Origin: Anaerolineales bacterium | Lineage (GTDB): Bacteria; Chloroflexota; Anaerolineae; 4572-78; J111 | Direction: 5' to 3' | Assembly (NCBI GenBank): GCA_020634855.1 | Contig: JACKAU010000021.1 | Location: 74,707 to 138,706 of the forward strand | DNA length: 64,000 nt | In this document: positions 44,768-54,844 of the stretch, in pieces | Numbering within the stretch: position 1 is the stretch's first letter | How the letters are laid out: each line of letters starts with the position of its first letter | Made by a program: the position numbers and the translations under genes | The notes under the pieces: model-generated | Databases searched by the model: none | What the model saw: the letters and a program-made list of their open reading frames with translations, nothing else | Told to the model about the DNA's origin: nothing

Positions 44768-47362
44768 TTATCTGACGGCCTCGCTAAACTTTTGGGCCTC
44801 CTTAAACACAATGGATCCTTCGTGATAGTCAACCTCAATGGTATCGCCTTCCCGGAATTTGCCGGAAAGCAGTTGCATCGCCAGCGAGTCTTGAAGTTCG
44901 CGCTGGATGACCCGTTTAAGTGGTCTGGCCCCAAACGCAGGGTCATAGCCCACTTCGGCTAGATGCTGTTTGGCCGCCTCGGTTAACACCAGCGTGAGTT
45001 TGCGTTCCGCCAGTAACTTACGGAGATGTTCCAACTGGATTTCTACAATTCTGACCAAATCTTCACGGGTCAGACGATGGAAAGTGATGATGTCGTCGAT
45101 CCGGTTCAAAAATTCCGGCCGGAAATGTTGGCGCAGGGCTTCCAGCACTTTGGGTTCAGCCGCTTCAGCGCCTAGCTCCATAATGTAGTGGCTGCCGATG
45201 TTACTAGTCATAATGATCAGCGTATTTTTGAAATTAACCACTCGACCCTGACCGTCGGTCAGACGACCATCGTCCAGTAGTTGCAGCAAGGTGTTGAAAA
45301 CTTCTGGGTGAGCCTTTTCGATCTCATCGAACAAGACGACGCTGTACGGATGACGCCGGACCGCTTCGGTCAACTGGCCGCCTTCATCGTAGCCGATGTA
45401 GCCGGGCGGCGCGCCGATGAGCCGACTAACCGTATGACGCTCTTGATACTCGCTCATATCGATGCGGACCATATTGGCCTCGTCATCGAACAGGAATTCG
45501 GCTAAAGCGCGGGCCAGTTCGGTTTTGCCGACCCCGGTTGGCCCCAGGAAAATGAAGCTGCCGATCGGCCGGTTGGGATCTTGCAGGCCGGCTCGACTGC
45601 GGCGGACGGCATTAGCGACGGCAGCGATGGCCTCTTCCTGGCCGACTACACGCTGATGCAGCCGCTGTTCCATTTTGAGCAGCTTTTCGACTTCACCTTC
45701 CAGCAGCTTGGAGACCGGAATATTGGTCCAACGGGCGACCACCTGAGCAATTTGCTCGGCGTCAACTTCCTCTTGCAGCAACGATCCCTTGGCCTGAAGT
45801 TCGTTGAGTCTCTGTTCCTGGGCTTGGACTTTGGCTTCGAGATCGCGCAAGGTGCCGTAGCGTAAGCGGGAAGCGGTTTCCAAATCAGCCGAGCGCTCTG
45901 CCTGTTCGATTTCGATACGCGTCTGCTCGATCTGCTCTTTGATTTGGCGCATGTCGTGAATGGCCTGCTTTTCGTTTTCCCACTGCACAGTTAGCGCCTG
46001 GCTGGTTTCGCGTAGATCGCTGAGTTCAGCTTCCAGTTTTTCGAGCCGCTCTTGACTGGCTTTGTCTTTTTCTTTCTTCAGAGCCTCGCGTTCAATCTCT
46101 AGCTGCATGATCACCCGGTCTACGGCGTCGAGCTGCGTCGGTTTGCTGTCGATTTCAGTCCGGAGACGCGCTGCGGCCTCGTCGATCAAGTCGATGGCTT
46201 TGTCGGGCAAAAAGCGGTCGGAAATGTAGCGATGGCTAAGCGTGGCCGCTGCGATAACCGCGCCGTCCTGAATACGAACGCCGTGATGCACTTCATACCG
46301 TTCTTTGAGACCGCGTAGGATACTGATTGTATCTTCAACGCTGGGCTCATCCACCAGTACCGGCTGGAAGCGACGCTCTAAGGCCGCATCTTTTTCGACA
46401 TACTTGCGGTACTCGTCCAGCGTGGTTGCGCCGATGGTATGCAGTTCGCCGCGCGCCAGCATCGGTTTGAGCATGTTGCCGGCGTCCATGGCTCCTTCGG
46501 CCGCGCCTGCACCAACAACTGTGTGCAGTTCGTCGATGAAGAGGATTATTTGGCCATCGCTGCCGGTGACTTCTTGCAGCACGGCTTTGAGCCGCTCTTC
46601 AAATTCGCCGCGATATTTGGCCCCGGCCACCAGCGATCCCATATCGAGCGCCACGATCTTTTTATTCTTTAACCCTTCCGGAACGTCGCCGCGTACAATA
46701 CGCTGAGCTAAACCTTCGACGATGGCGGTTTTACCAACACCGGGATCGCCAATGAGAACCGGGTTGTTTTTAGTTCGACGGCTTAGCACCTGGACCACGC
46801 GCCGGATCTCGTTATCGCGACCGATAACCGGATCGAGTTTGCCCTTGCGAGCCAGATCGGTCAGATCACGACCATATTTAAGCAAGGCCTCGTAAGTACC
46901 TTCCGGGTTCTGACTGGTCACGCGCTGGCTGCCGCGAATACGGGTTAACGCTTGCAAGACAGCATCGTGTGTAATACCGTAGCGCTGCAATAACTGGGCA
47001 GCTTTATCGCCGGAGTCGGTGATGGACAGGAGTAGATGTTCAGTTGAGACGTAGTCATCCTTCATTTTCTGGGCCAGTTTTTCGGCATCCCGCAAGATGT
47101 TGTTAAGAGAACGAGAAAGGCCGGGTTGAGAGCCACCGTAGACTTTGGCGGCGCTGCGCAGTTCGGTTTGAAGGGTCTGGATGAGGGTGTCGGGATTGAC
47201 GGTCAGGTGTTGGGCAATTTGCGGGACTACACCACCTTGTTGAGCTAGCAGCGCCAGCAGCAGGTGATACGGTTGTATTTCGCTGTGACTATATTCTTCA
47301 GCCAAACGTTGGGCCTGAAGCACCGCTTCTTGGGCTTTTTCAGTAAATTTGTTTAGGTTCAT
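44768..47362 (-). CDS. clpB: ClpB disaggregase
   Basis: An 864-residue Hsp100 ATPase that threads aggregated proteins through its pore together with DnaK. All parts are present: N-domain ([13 protein letters not shown]), NBD1 with [20 protein letters not shown] and the Walker [10 protein letters not shown], a coiled-coil middle domain (about 410-520), and NBD2 with [10 protein letters not shown] and [14 protein letters not shown]. The ATG is preferred over the TTG one codon upstream; GGGAGG precedes it. It faces the same way as the hsp20 pair and shares an upstream motif with it. Confidence 0.98.
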   Translation of the reverse strand: MNLNKFTEKAQEAVLQAQRLAEEYSHSEIQPYHLLLALLAQQGGVVPQIAQHLTVNPDTLIQTLQTELRSAAKVYGGSQPGLSRSLNNILRDAEKLAQKMKDDYVSTEHLLLSITDSGDKAAQLLQRYGITHDAVLQALTRIRGSQRVTSQNPEGTYEALLKYGRDLTDLARKGKLDPVIGRDNEIRRVVQVLSRRTKNNPVLIGDPGVGKTAIVEGLAQRIVRGDVPEGLKNKKIVALDMGSLVAGAKYRGEFEERLKAVLQEVTGSDGQIILFIDELHTVVGAGAAEGAMDAGNMLKPMLARGELHTIGATTLDEYRKYVEKDAALERRFQPVLVDEPSVEDTISILRGLKERYEVHHGVRIQDGAVIAAATLSHRYISDRFLPDKAIDLIDEAAARLRTEIDSKPTQLDAVDRVIMQLEIEREALKKEKDKASQERLEKLEAELSDLRETSQALTVQWENEKQAIHDMRQIKEQIEQTRIEIEQAERSADLETASRLRYGTLRDLEAKVQAQEQRLNELQAKGSLLQEEVDAEQIAQVVARWTNIPVSKLLEGEVEKLLKMEQRLHQRVVGQEEAIAAVANAVRRSRAGLQDPNRPIGSFIFLGPTGVGKTELARALAEFLFDDEANMVRIDMSEYQERHTVSRLIGAPPGYIGYDEGGQLTEAVRRHPYSVVLFDEIEKAHPEVFNTLLQLLDDGRLTDGQGRVVNFKNTLIIMTSNIGSHYIMELGAEAAEPKVLEALRQHFRPEFLNRIDDIITFHRLTREDLVRIVEIQLEHLRKLLAERKLTLVLTEAAKQHLAEVGYDPAFGARPLKRVIQRELQDSLAMQLLSGKFREGDTIEVDYHEGSIVFKEAQKFSEAVR

Positions 47363-47693
47363 CAAAGTAACCTCCCTCTAGTTGGTGTGTTTTCCTAATT
47401 GGATGATCGTTGATCAAGACCGCCAAGGCCAACAGGCAACGCGCCGGAAGTCAAACAGCCTTGAAGGTCTGAGTTATGCCTTTGTTATCTAAACTAACTA
47501 TAGGGTATAACTATTAGAATCGCGATAGATTTATGTTAGCAGCATATAAGAAACGATTTGTGATTTAAGAGGCGGTTGGTAAAATGAAGACTCTAGTTAC
47601 ATCCGCAAATTCTCACCTTTCGGTTTAAGAATATAGACCCCTGCGTTTGAACAAATGAACTGCGTTATTGATTTTGGTTGGAGAGACGGTGCC
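47363..47693. other. Divergent promoter region of clpB and the sensor kinase
   Basis: About 330 bp without a gene between the divergent clpB and kinase genes. It contains the shared heat-shock motif at 47514-47529 and the ribosome binding sites of both genes. No repeat was seen. Confidence 0.6.
47514..47529 (-). promoter_or_regulatory. Heat-shock upstream motif at clpB
   Basis: TTAGAATCGCGATAGA matches the hsp20 upstream TTAGAATAATGATAGA at 13 of 16 positions, differing only in the three central bases. It lies about 150 bp before the clpB start. A common regulator or sigma factor is inferred. Confidence 0.42.
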
Positions 47694-50360
47694 ATGGTGC
47701 AAAAGAGTTCTGGCCCTCGTTTAGAAAGAGAACAAGCCCAGCTTTTTTATGAAATAAGCCGCGATCTCGCCGCAGCCAAAAACCCCGATGAACTCTTGGC
47801 CGTGATTATTGGCTATGTCAACGAACCGGAGGTACAAACCGCCACATTGTGCCATATTGAAGTTGATCGGCACGGTGTACCGCACTGGATGCAAATTGTA
47901 GCTGCTTGGGAACAGCCAGGCGAAATAGGCGTCGTCGGGTATCGGGTGCAATTAAACGACTCCTCTTTCGCGGGATTGTGGCTGGCTCAGCCAGAAAAAC
48001 CGCTTATTGTAAGCAATACTGCGACCGATGAGCGGCTTGATGAAATTACCCGGCGTTCTACTTCTCAATATGGCGTCGCGGCGATTGTCTCGATGCCGCT
48101 ACGGGTGGCCGATCAATGGGTTGGCCTGTTGACGCTGAATTGGTCTACGCCCCAAGCCTATGATCCCAGCAGCGAGTATTTGTATGGGGCCATCGGGATG
48201 CAGGTAGGCGCCATTGTCCACAATTGGCAGTTGTTACAGCAAATTCAAACCGAAGCCCAACAATTAGCGCAAACCAATATCGCTCTAGAACACAAAGTTG
48301 ATGAGCATAAGACGGCCCTGGTTCAAACAGAAAAGCGCTTTCAAGCGATGGTTGAAAAGTCAACCGACCTGTTTGGGACCGTTACTGCCGAAGGGGTTGT
48401 TCAATATATTAGCCCGTCGGTAACAGCAATCTTGGGTTATAAACCTGATGATATTGTGCATCGCAGCATATTTGATTTTGTTCACCCCGACGATGTCTCA
48501 TCTTTTCGGGAAGAAATGGATCGATTACCTGACAATCTGAAGTTTGTGTTTGAAACCGAGTTTCGCTTCAAAACAGCTTATGGGGCTTGGGTCTATCTAG
48601 AATTACGGTGTCGCAGCCTGCTCCATTTGCCGGAGATTAGAGGCATTATTTGCAATGCTCGAGACGTGACCGAACGGAAGCTGTCAGAGATGATGAATCG
48701 CGAACTCAATCGCCGGCTGATGGCGCTCCAGAACGCCAGCGCCACGCTATCTTCCAGTTTGGACATATCGCAAATTTTGGCAGTACTGGCCAAGGAAATG
48801 GTTTATTTGCTGGAAATGGAGGGCTGTGCTATTCAAGAATGGTTGCCCGAAGCCAGAGTCATTGTCGTCAAAGCGTCTTACAGCTTAGATGAGCGATTGC
48901 TCGTGGTCCCATTGGGGACGCCATATAACCTCGTTGACTTCCCGCTCACGGAAAGAGTCCTCCTTAAGGGTAATATCGAACAGTTATGCATCAGCCAAGA
49001 AGGAATCGATCCTAGTGAATTGACCTACATGCAGAATACCCATCTGAAAACGCAAATTATGATGCCGATGAGGGTCAAAGAGCAGATTATCGGTTTGGTT
49101 GAAGTTTGGGACACGCGTCGTGAGCGGTTCCTATCAGAGGAAGATCTGGAATTAGCGCAGCTACTAGGGCATCACGCCGCTATTGCCGTTGAAAACGCAC
49201 GACTTTTTGAACAGGCGCAGCAGGAAATTATCAATCACCAACAGACTGAAACGGCGCTACGCGAGAGTGAGGCCCGAAATAAAGCCCTGCTCGATGCCAT
49301 TCCAGATATTATGATTCGTCGTAAAAGCGACGGCACCTTTATTGATGTCCGTGCCCCCAACCCGGCTGATATATTTTTACCTGTGGCTGAATTAGTCAAT
49401 AGAAAAGTAACCGACCTACCTGATGCTGTATCATCGAACTTAAAAGATCTGATGGTCCGGGCGACGAGGCAGGCGTTACAGACCGGTCAAATGCAGGTTT
49501 TCGAGTATCAGGTCGCGCTACGTGGGGTCACTAGAGATTTTGAGGCCAGAACGGTTCCTGGCGGTCATGATGAGACCATTTCGATCATCCGCGATATCAC
49601 GGAACGCAAACAGTTAGAAGGCCAGTTGCGCCAGACGCATAAAATGGAGGCGATTGGCCAGTTGGCGGCCGGTATCGCGCATGATTTCAATAACATCTTA
49701 ACCAGTATTTTAGGTTACGCGGAGCTGCTGCAGAGCGATTCGACTATCTCAACCACTGCCCAGCAAGACCTGGATCGCATTATCCGGCAAGGCCAACGGG
49801 CCGCGCATCTGGTCCGCCAAATTTTGGATTTTGCTCGAAAAAGTAAAATTCAGCATCAGCCGATAACGCTCGATACCCAAATAGATGAGATCGTGACCAA
49901 ACTTCTCAAGCGGACCCTGCCGGAGGATATCTGTCTAACATTAGATATGACGCCTGAAGCCTGTTGGGTGATGGCTGATCCGGATCAAATTCAACAAATT
50001 CTTATAAATTTAGCTCTAAACGCTCGTGACGCGATGCCCCAAGGGGGAAATCTTAATTTCAGACTGGCTCGGCTAACGCTGAGCGAGGGCGATCTGCTGC
50101 CATTTCCGGAGATGGAATTGGGCGATTGGTTTCAACTAACGGTTGAAGATACGGGGGAGGGAATTTCCTCAGGCGATTTACCTTATATTTTCGATCCATT
50201 TTTCACAACCAAAGAGGTCGGTCGGGGTACGGGTTTGGGCTTGGCTCAAGTCTTTGGTATTGTTAAGAATCATAAAGGCCAAATAGGGGTGGCGAGTAAG
50301 GTAGCTGAGGGAACAACATTCACCATTTATTTGCCTGCTATCGCAGCGCCAAATCGTTGA
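47694..50360 (+). CDS. Cytosolic PAS/GAF sensor histidine kinase
   Basis: An 888-residue kinase without transmembrane segments. Order: GAF (about 15-200), PAS (MVEKSTDLFGTVTAEGVVQYISP), second GAF (about 355-520), PAS-like (LLDAIPDIMIRRKSDGTFID), HisKA with the phospho-acceptor in GIAHDFNNIL, then HATPase (NARDAMP, DTGEGIS, GTGLGLAQVFG). The ATG at 47694 is chosen since GGAGAG lies eight bases before it; an ATG 13 codons upstream has no such site. No response regulator lies nearby, so it is an orphan. The GAF and PAS signals cannot be predicted. Confidence 0.92.
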   Translation: MVQKSSGPRLEREQAQLFYEISRDLAAAKNPDELLAVIIGYVNEPEVQTATLCHIEVDRHGVPHWMQIVAAWEQPGEIGVVGYRVQLNDSSFAGLWLAQPEKPLIVSNTATDERLDEITRRSTSQYGVAAIVSMPLRVADQWVGLLTLNWSTPQAYDPSSEYLYGAIGMQVGAIVHNWQLLQQIQTEAQQLAQTNIALEHKVDEHKTALVQTEKRFQAMVEKSTDLFGTVTAEGVVQYISPSVTAILGYKPDDIVHRSIFDFVHPDDVSSFREEMDRLPDNLKFVFETEFRFKTAYGAWVYLELRCRSLLHLPEIRGIICNARDVTERKLSEMMNRELNRRLMALQNASATLSSSLDISQILAVLAKEMVYLLEMEGCAIQEWLPEARVIVVKASYSLDERLLVVPLGTPYNLVDFPLTERVLLKGNIEQLCISQEGIDPSELTYMQNTHLKTQIMMPMRVKEQIIGLVEVWDTRRERFLSEEDLELAQLLGHHAAIAVENARLFEQAQQEIINHQQTETALRESEARNKALLDAIPDIMIRRKSDGTFIDVRAPNPADIFLPVAELVNRKVTDLPDAVSSNLKDLMVRATRQALQTGQMQVFEYQVALRGVTRDFEARTVPGGHDETISIIRDITERKQLEGQLRQTHKMEAIGQLAAGIAHDFNNILTSILGYAELLQSDSTISTTAQQDLDRIIRQGQRAAHLVRQILDFARKSKIQHQPITLDTQIDEIVTKLLKRTLPEDICLTLDMTPEACWVMADPDQIQQILINLALNARDAMPQGGNLNFRLARLTLSEGDLLPFPEMELGDWFQLTVEDTGEGISSGDLPYIFDPFFTTKEVGRGTGLGLAQVFGIVKNHKGQIGVASKVAEGTTFTIYLPAIAAPNR

Positions 50361-50468
50361 TCCAATGTCCGCGGTCGGCAAACCAATTTCTGGCAAAACG
50401 CTTGTCTTTTAGCCAATTTCGGTTAAGATTAAGAGAGGTGTTATTCATCCTTATGATCGACCAACCCT

Positions 50469-51698
50469 ATGAACCCTTCGACCCGCCGGACATCGGTCTA
50501 CTCGAAAAATGTCGATTTTTCGCTCATCCTAATCCTCTTTCTGACCAGCCGCCTGATGATGCTGCTGGCTTTTCCCATCGATAGTGTCATTGTCTACGGC
50601 GATTATCAACACTACTTTAATGTGGCCGGTTTAAGCCAGGTTGGCGGCTGCGCGTTCGCCACCGGTGCGACGGCGCCCTGTTTTCCCTATCTCAACTATT
50701 GGTATGAATTTCCGCCCATTTTTGCCTATCTCAATATTGGGGTGTTTTATCTGGCCGGCGGACAGTTCAAAAATTATGTGGTTTTGTTGGGCTTTGTCTT
50801 ACTCATCGCCGAGGCCGGGAATTTGATTTTGCTGTACCGGCTGGCCGGTACTCTGTACGGGCCGGTGCGGGCCATTAATACTGCCTGGATTTATACGGCC
50901 CTATTTGTGCCAATCTTCTTTTGGTTGGGGAATTTCGATGCTCTGACGACATTTTTTATCTTACTGGCGCTTTATGCGTTAATTCAGAGTAAATCGAAAT
51001 TATTGGCGCTGGCTTTGGGCTTGGGAACCATGGTTAAGTTTCTGCCGGTGTTGCTACTGGCGACGGTCTGGCGGATGAAAGGGCTTAAGCCTATGCTCGG
51101 CTATGCGGCGGCTACAGTGCTGATCAGCCTGGTTATTTTTGCGCCCTTTGCGCTGATCAATCCGGAGCAAACGTTGGCCTCGTTGCGGGCGCAGGCGGGG
51201 AAATCATCGTACCAAACGGTGTGGGCCATTATCGACGGCAATGATACCACCGGCAACTTCGGCCCGCTCATCGATCATTTCGACTCGGCCAAAGCCGGCC
51301 AGCCGGTCAATAACCCGGCTCGTATCCCCACCTGGCTGACAATTATCCCTTTTGGCCTGCTAGGACTGTATGTTTTTACCCGCCCCCGCACGCTCTCCGA
51401 CGTCAATTTGGATGCTGTCATCTTCACGACCTTAACCTTTGTAATTTTTTTTCTGTGGTCGCAAGGTTGGAGTCCCCAGTGGCAAACCTTTCTCATCCCG
51501 CTCTTGCTCCTTGCTTTCCCCGAAAAGCGAGCAGTACTATTTATAGTCGTGCTAGGCTTCATTAACTTTTTGGAGTGGCCGATCATCCTTTCGCGGGGAA
51601 TGCCTCAGCTACTTCCAATTACTATTATCAGCCGCACAATCATCTTAGGACTGCTCGCTTATGAGCTTTACCGGATGATTGTTCCTGGCCGAACCTGA
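50469..51698 (+). CDS. GT87-like polytopic glycosyltransferase
   Basis: A 409-residue membrane protein with about ten transmembrane helices. YWYEFPPIFAYLNIGVFYL, FWLGNFDALTTFFIL and LGLGTMVKFLPVLLL are typical of the GT87 / PIG-M-like mannosyltransferase group, which use polyprenyl-phosphate sugars on the outer face of the membrane. It is the first gene of a long co-directional block of GT-C enzymes. Donor and acceptor are unknown. Confidence 0.82.
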   Translation: MNPSTRRTSVYSKNVDFSLILILFLTSRLMMLLAFPIDSVIVYGDYQHYFNVAGLSQVGGCAFATGATAPCFPYLNYWYEFPPIFAYLNIGVFYLAGGQFKNYVVLLGFVLLIAEAGNLILLYRLAGTLYGPVRAINTAWIYTALFVPIFFWLGNFDALTTFFILLALYALIQSKSKLLALALGLGTMVKFLPVLLLATVWRMKGLKPMLGYAAATVLISLVIFAPFALINPEQTLASLRAQAGKSSYQTVWAIIDGNDTTGNFGPLIDHFDSAKAGQPVNNPARIPTWLTIIPFGLLGLYVFTRPRTLSDVNLDAVIFTTLTFVIFFLWSQGWSPQWQTFLIPLLLLAFPEKRAVLFIVVLGFINFLEWPIILSRGMPQLLPITIISRTIILGLLAYELYRMIVPGRT

Positions 51699-51700
51699 GC

Positions 51701-53242
51701 ATGGGAACCGTCCTGATGGTCGCGAGCTTTTTGACACCACAAAATAGAACGGCGCTCTTAAGAATGGGTTTTTTGAGCCTGACCCTGTGGTTGGCCTTTG
51801 GATTACGACTGATGTACGTTCATCATATCTCTCCATTTGTTGACGAATATATTTCGATGCTGGCGGCTCAAGCGATCATCGATCATGGCGTACCTACGCT
51901 GCCATCGGGCCTGTTTTATGGTCCCAAGGGGCTGCTCCACAGTTATTTTATGGCGCTGGCTTTGTGGCTATACGGCCCCAGTGAGTTTGCGGCTCGGTTC
52001 CCTAGTGTATTGGCCGGGGTGTTGGCCGTTGTAGTGATCTATCGCGCCGGTCGTGACTGGTTTTCGCCGGTGGTGGGCTTGTCGGCGGCAATGGCCCTGG
52101 CCTGGCTACCTGCCGAGGTGCAATGGGGCGGGCGGGCCAGAATGTATGGTTTGTTCCAATTGCTCGCACTTTTAGGTGGGTATCTCCTGATCAATGGTTA
52201 TCTCAAAAATCGTGGCCGTCATGTTAAGATCGCCGGTCTATTGATTATCCTGCTGGCTGTCTTCGCCCATACTCTGGCTCTGATTATGTTAGGCAGCATT
52301 ATTGCCGGGATTTTTCTCACTCACCGGCTGATATCAGCCAAGAAGAGGCCGTCCTTGTCGCCATCCTGGGGTGAAATCGGGGCCGGTTTGATTGTTGTCA
52401 GTGCGATCCTCCTGCTCAACCCAATGGGGGGACCGTGGGGCGCTCAAATCCGATTGAGTGAGACGGTGCAGGGTTCATTTGATTTTCAAAGCCGGATTGC
52501 TTACCTGATTGCTTATACTCACCAATTTGTGACCTGGCCACTCTGGCCGTTGACCCTTTTCTACGCCATCGGCTTCATTAGTCTGGTGCTGAGATTGGTC
52601 AATAAATCGCTTATTGTGGGTGACAGGGTGGCTCTTTGCTTGTACGTCGTGTTATTCTGCGCCTGGTTCGTGACTTCGATGATTTCAAAGTTTCATGATG
52701 ATCGGTATCTACTGGGGATAGTGCCCTTTTATTTGTTGCTGGCGTTGCGAGAACTCTATCTATTGACCAAACTCGTTTTAAACTCCACCGGCTCCACCCG
52801 TTTCGGGACATTCGGACTGGCTACCCTGTCTTCAGTCCTGGTTGTGGCTTTGTTCACGCCTGGGCTTATTCAACTCGTGACAACAGACACGTTTGGTTTT
52901 GTCCCGGCTTATCGCTATGTTCAGGATCAGTGGCAGTCAGGTGATGTGGTGGCAACCTGTTCGCCGGCTCCCAGTTATTTGGTGTTGAAACGCTCCGATT
53001 ATTACGTTATACAATACGGAGGGGAAGCGACCAACGGCCTTGATATCTGGACGGGCGCGCCGCTAATCGATACACCGGAGAAGTTTGCCAATATCCTGGC
53101 TGCTCATCCACGGGTTTGGTTGGTGATCGAAAAGTTATGCTTACAGCGCCATTTTGACGCCGATTTTGTAGACGTTATCAATGATAATATGCGGATTGCC
53201 TTCGACTATAAAGGCATGCTGGTCTTTGTCTCAGAGAATTAA
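51701..53242 (+). CDS. GT39-like polytopic glycosyltransferase
   Basis: A 513-residue GT-C protein of the ArnT / protein-mannosyltransferase type, with about eleven transmembrane helices. The first outer loop has ISPFVDEYISML, carrying the Asp-Glu of the family, and later EVQWGGRARMYGLF, where the ARMY motif is typical. It begins two bases after the previous stop, so the genes are co-transcribed. The acceptor is unknown. Confidence 0.85.
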   Translation: MGTVLMVASFLTPQNRTALLRMGFLSLTLWLAFGLRLMYVHHISPFVDEYISMLAAQAIIDHGVPTLPSGLFYGPKGLLHSYFMALALWLYGPSEFAARFPSVLAGVLAVVVIYRAGRDWFSPVVGLSAAMALAWLPAEVQWGGRARMYGLFQLLALLGGYLLINGYLKNRGRHVKIAGLLIILLAVFAHTLALIMLGSIIAGIFLTHRLISAKKRPSLSPSWGEIGAGLIVVSAILLLNPMGGPWGAQIRLSETVQGSFDFQSRIAYLIAYTHQFVTWPLWPLTLFYAIGFISLVLRLVNKSLIVGDRVALCLYVVLFCAWFVTSMISKFHDDRYLLGIVPFYLLLALRELYLLTKLVLNSTGSTRFGTFGLATLSSVLVVALFTPGLIQLVTTDTFGFVPAYRYVQDQWQSGDVVATCSPAPSYLVLKRSDYYVIQYGGEATNGLDIWTGAPLIDTPEKFANILAAHPRVWLVIEKLCLQRHFDADFVDVINDNMRIAFDYKGMLVFVSEN

Positions 53243-53250
53243 GTTAAATT

Positions 53251-54783
53251 ATGAACGTTATGTCATCACGTGTTCCTAAAATCTCATCATTTACATTGAC
53301 AACTCACCGATTATTGGTGATCATTGTATTTGTCGCCATATTTACGATGGCTGTACGTGTACCGGCTGACACGGATACTTGGTGGCATCTCAGCTCCGGC
53401 CAGTACATTGTGGAAAACCTGACCATCCCGACGACCGATCCGTTCTCCTATACCAAGTTCGGCCAACCGTGGATTGATCACGGCTGGCTGGCCCAGATAT
53501 TCTGGTATGGCCTGTACTCGCTGGGGGGGTGGGCGCTGGTGGCGCTGGCGCTGGCGACACTGGTGACCACGGCTTTTTGGTTTGTGTGGAAACAGATCGA
53601 AGCCAATGTTTTCATCGCCGCCCTATCGATGGTGTTAGGGGCGATTGTCTCGTCGGTTGTGTGGGCGGCTCGCCCGCAGATGGTCACCTTCTTACTGGTG
53701 GCGATAACGGCCTATTTGCTGGATCGTTATAAACGACACAACGGACGCCTGCTGCCGTGGCTGCCGTTGATCATGATTTTGTGGGTCAACATTCATGGCG
53801 GTTATGCTATCGGCTTTATGTTGATGGTGGCTTACCTCATAGGTGAGATTACCAATGTCGTGACCGGTCACCAAGAAGACCCCGTTCTCAGTTGGAGCCG
53901 GCTTAGGCATTTACTGGTGGTGATGGCCATCTGCCTGGCGGTGGTGGTGATCAATCCCCATACTTGGCGGATGTGGGTCTATCCGTTTCAAACGGTCGGT
54001 ATTGGGGCGCTGCGCGATTTTATTCAAGAGTGGCAAAGCCCTGATTTTCATCTAATTTACGTGCAGCCGTTTGTGGTGATGCTGCTGTTGATTGTGGCCG
54101 CTATGGGGCGTGCGGGTCGGCAAGCCGATTGGACCGACCTGGCCTTGGTGGCAATGTGGACCATGTGGGCGCTCTTCGCCGCACGCAATATCGCGATCTT
54201 TGGGCTGGTGACCACACCGATCCTGGCGCGCTACGCCGATATCGCCTGGACTCGCCAGTGGGAAACTTGGGGCTATGAGCGAGTGCCGTTTGCCGCCGAC
54301 GCCGTTCCCACCAGCCGCCGCCAGCCGAAACAATTGCTCAATTGGGTTTTGTTGGGGTTGATCGTCATTGCGGCCCTGATCAAAATCGCAGTGCCGCTTA
54401 CGCCCGGCGCTAATCTCAAGGCCGAAGAAGCTTCGCTGCCGTATGAGGCCATTCAGTTTATTCAGCGTGAGCAGCCGCCTACGCCGATTTTTAACAGCTA
54501 TAATTGGGGCGGCTATGCGATCTTCAAACTCTGGCCCGCCTATCGAGTTTACATTGACGGCCGGACTGATCTGTACGACGATACCTTTATTCGCCGCTAT
54601 CTCGATGTGATGACCGCCACCGACGGCTGGCAGCAGACGCTCGATGAGGATGAAATTAACACCATTCTGATCGAAACCAACAGCACCTTGGCCAAATTCT
54701 TGCGACTTGAGTCATCGGGTTGGGAAGAGGTTTACCAAGATGATATGGCCACTATTTTTACTCGGGTCAACCCCTTACCATGA
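53251..54783 (+). CDS. GT-C-like polytopic membrane protein
   Basis: A 510-residue membrane protein. The loop after the first helix, VPADTDTWWHLSSGQYIVE, and the adjacent FGQPWIDHGWLAQ are characteristic of a membrane family found in many Chloroflexota and probably related to GT-C enzymes. About eleven helices are followed by a small soluble C-terminal domain (YNWGGYAIFKLWPAYRVYID). Catalysis is not proven. It lies in the middle of the glycosyltransferase operon, nine bases after the previous gene. Confidence 0.75.
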   Translation: MNVMSSRVPKISSFTLTTHRLLVIIVFVAIFTMAVRVPADTDTWWHLSSGQYIVENLTIPTTDPFSYTKFGQPWIDHGWLAQIFWYGLYSLGGWALVALALATLVTTAFWFVWKQIEANVFIAALSMVLGAIVSSVVWAARPQMVTFLLVAITAYLLDRYKRHNGRLLPWLPLIMILWVNIHGGYAIGFMLMVAYLIGEITNVVTGHQEDPVLSWSRLRHLLVVMAICLAVVVINPHTWRMWVYPFQTVGIGALRDFIQEWQSPDFHLIYVQPFVVMLLLIVAAMGRAGRQADWTDLALVAMWTMWALFAARNIAIFGLVTTPILARYADIAWTRQWETWGYERVPFAADAVPTSRRQPKQLLNWVLLGLIVIAALIKIAVPLTPGANLKAEEASLPYEAIQFIQREQPPTPIFNSYNWGGYAIFKLWPAYRVYIDGRTDLYDDTFIRRYLDVMTATDGWQQTLDEDEINTILIETNSTLAKFLRLESSGWEEVYQDDMATIFTRVNPLP

Positions 54784-54844
54784 TGCCGTAACCAAGTTGC
54801 TGTCGTTTGGCGAAAAGAAACGCAGTTTACCTTATTAAAATTTG

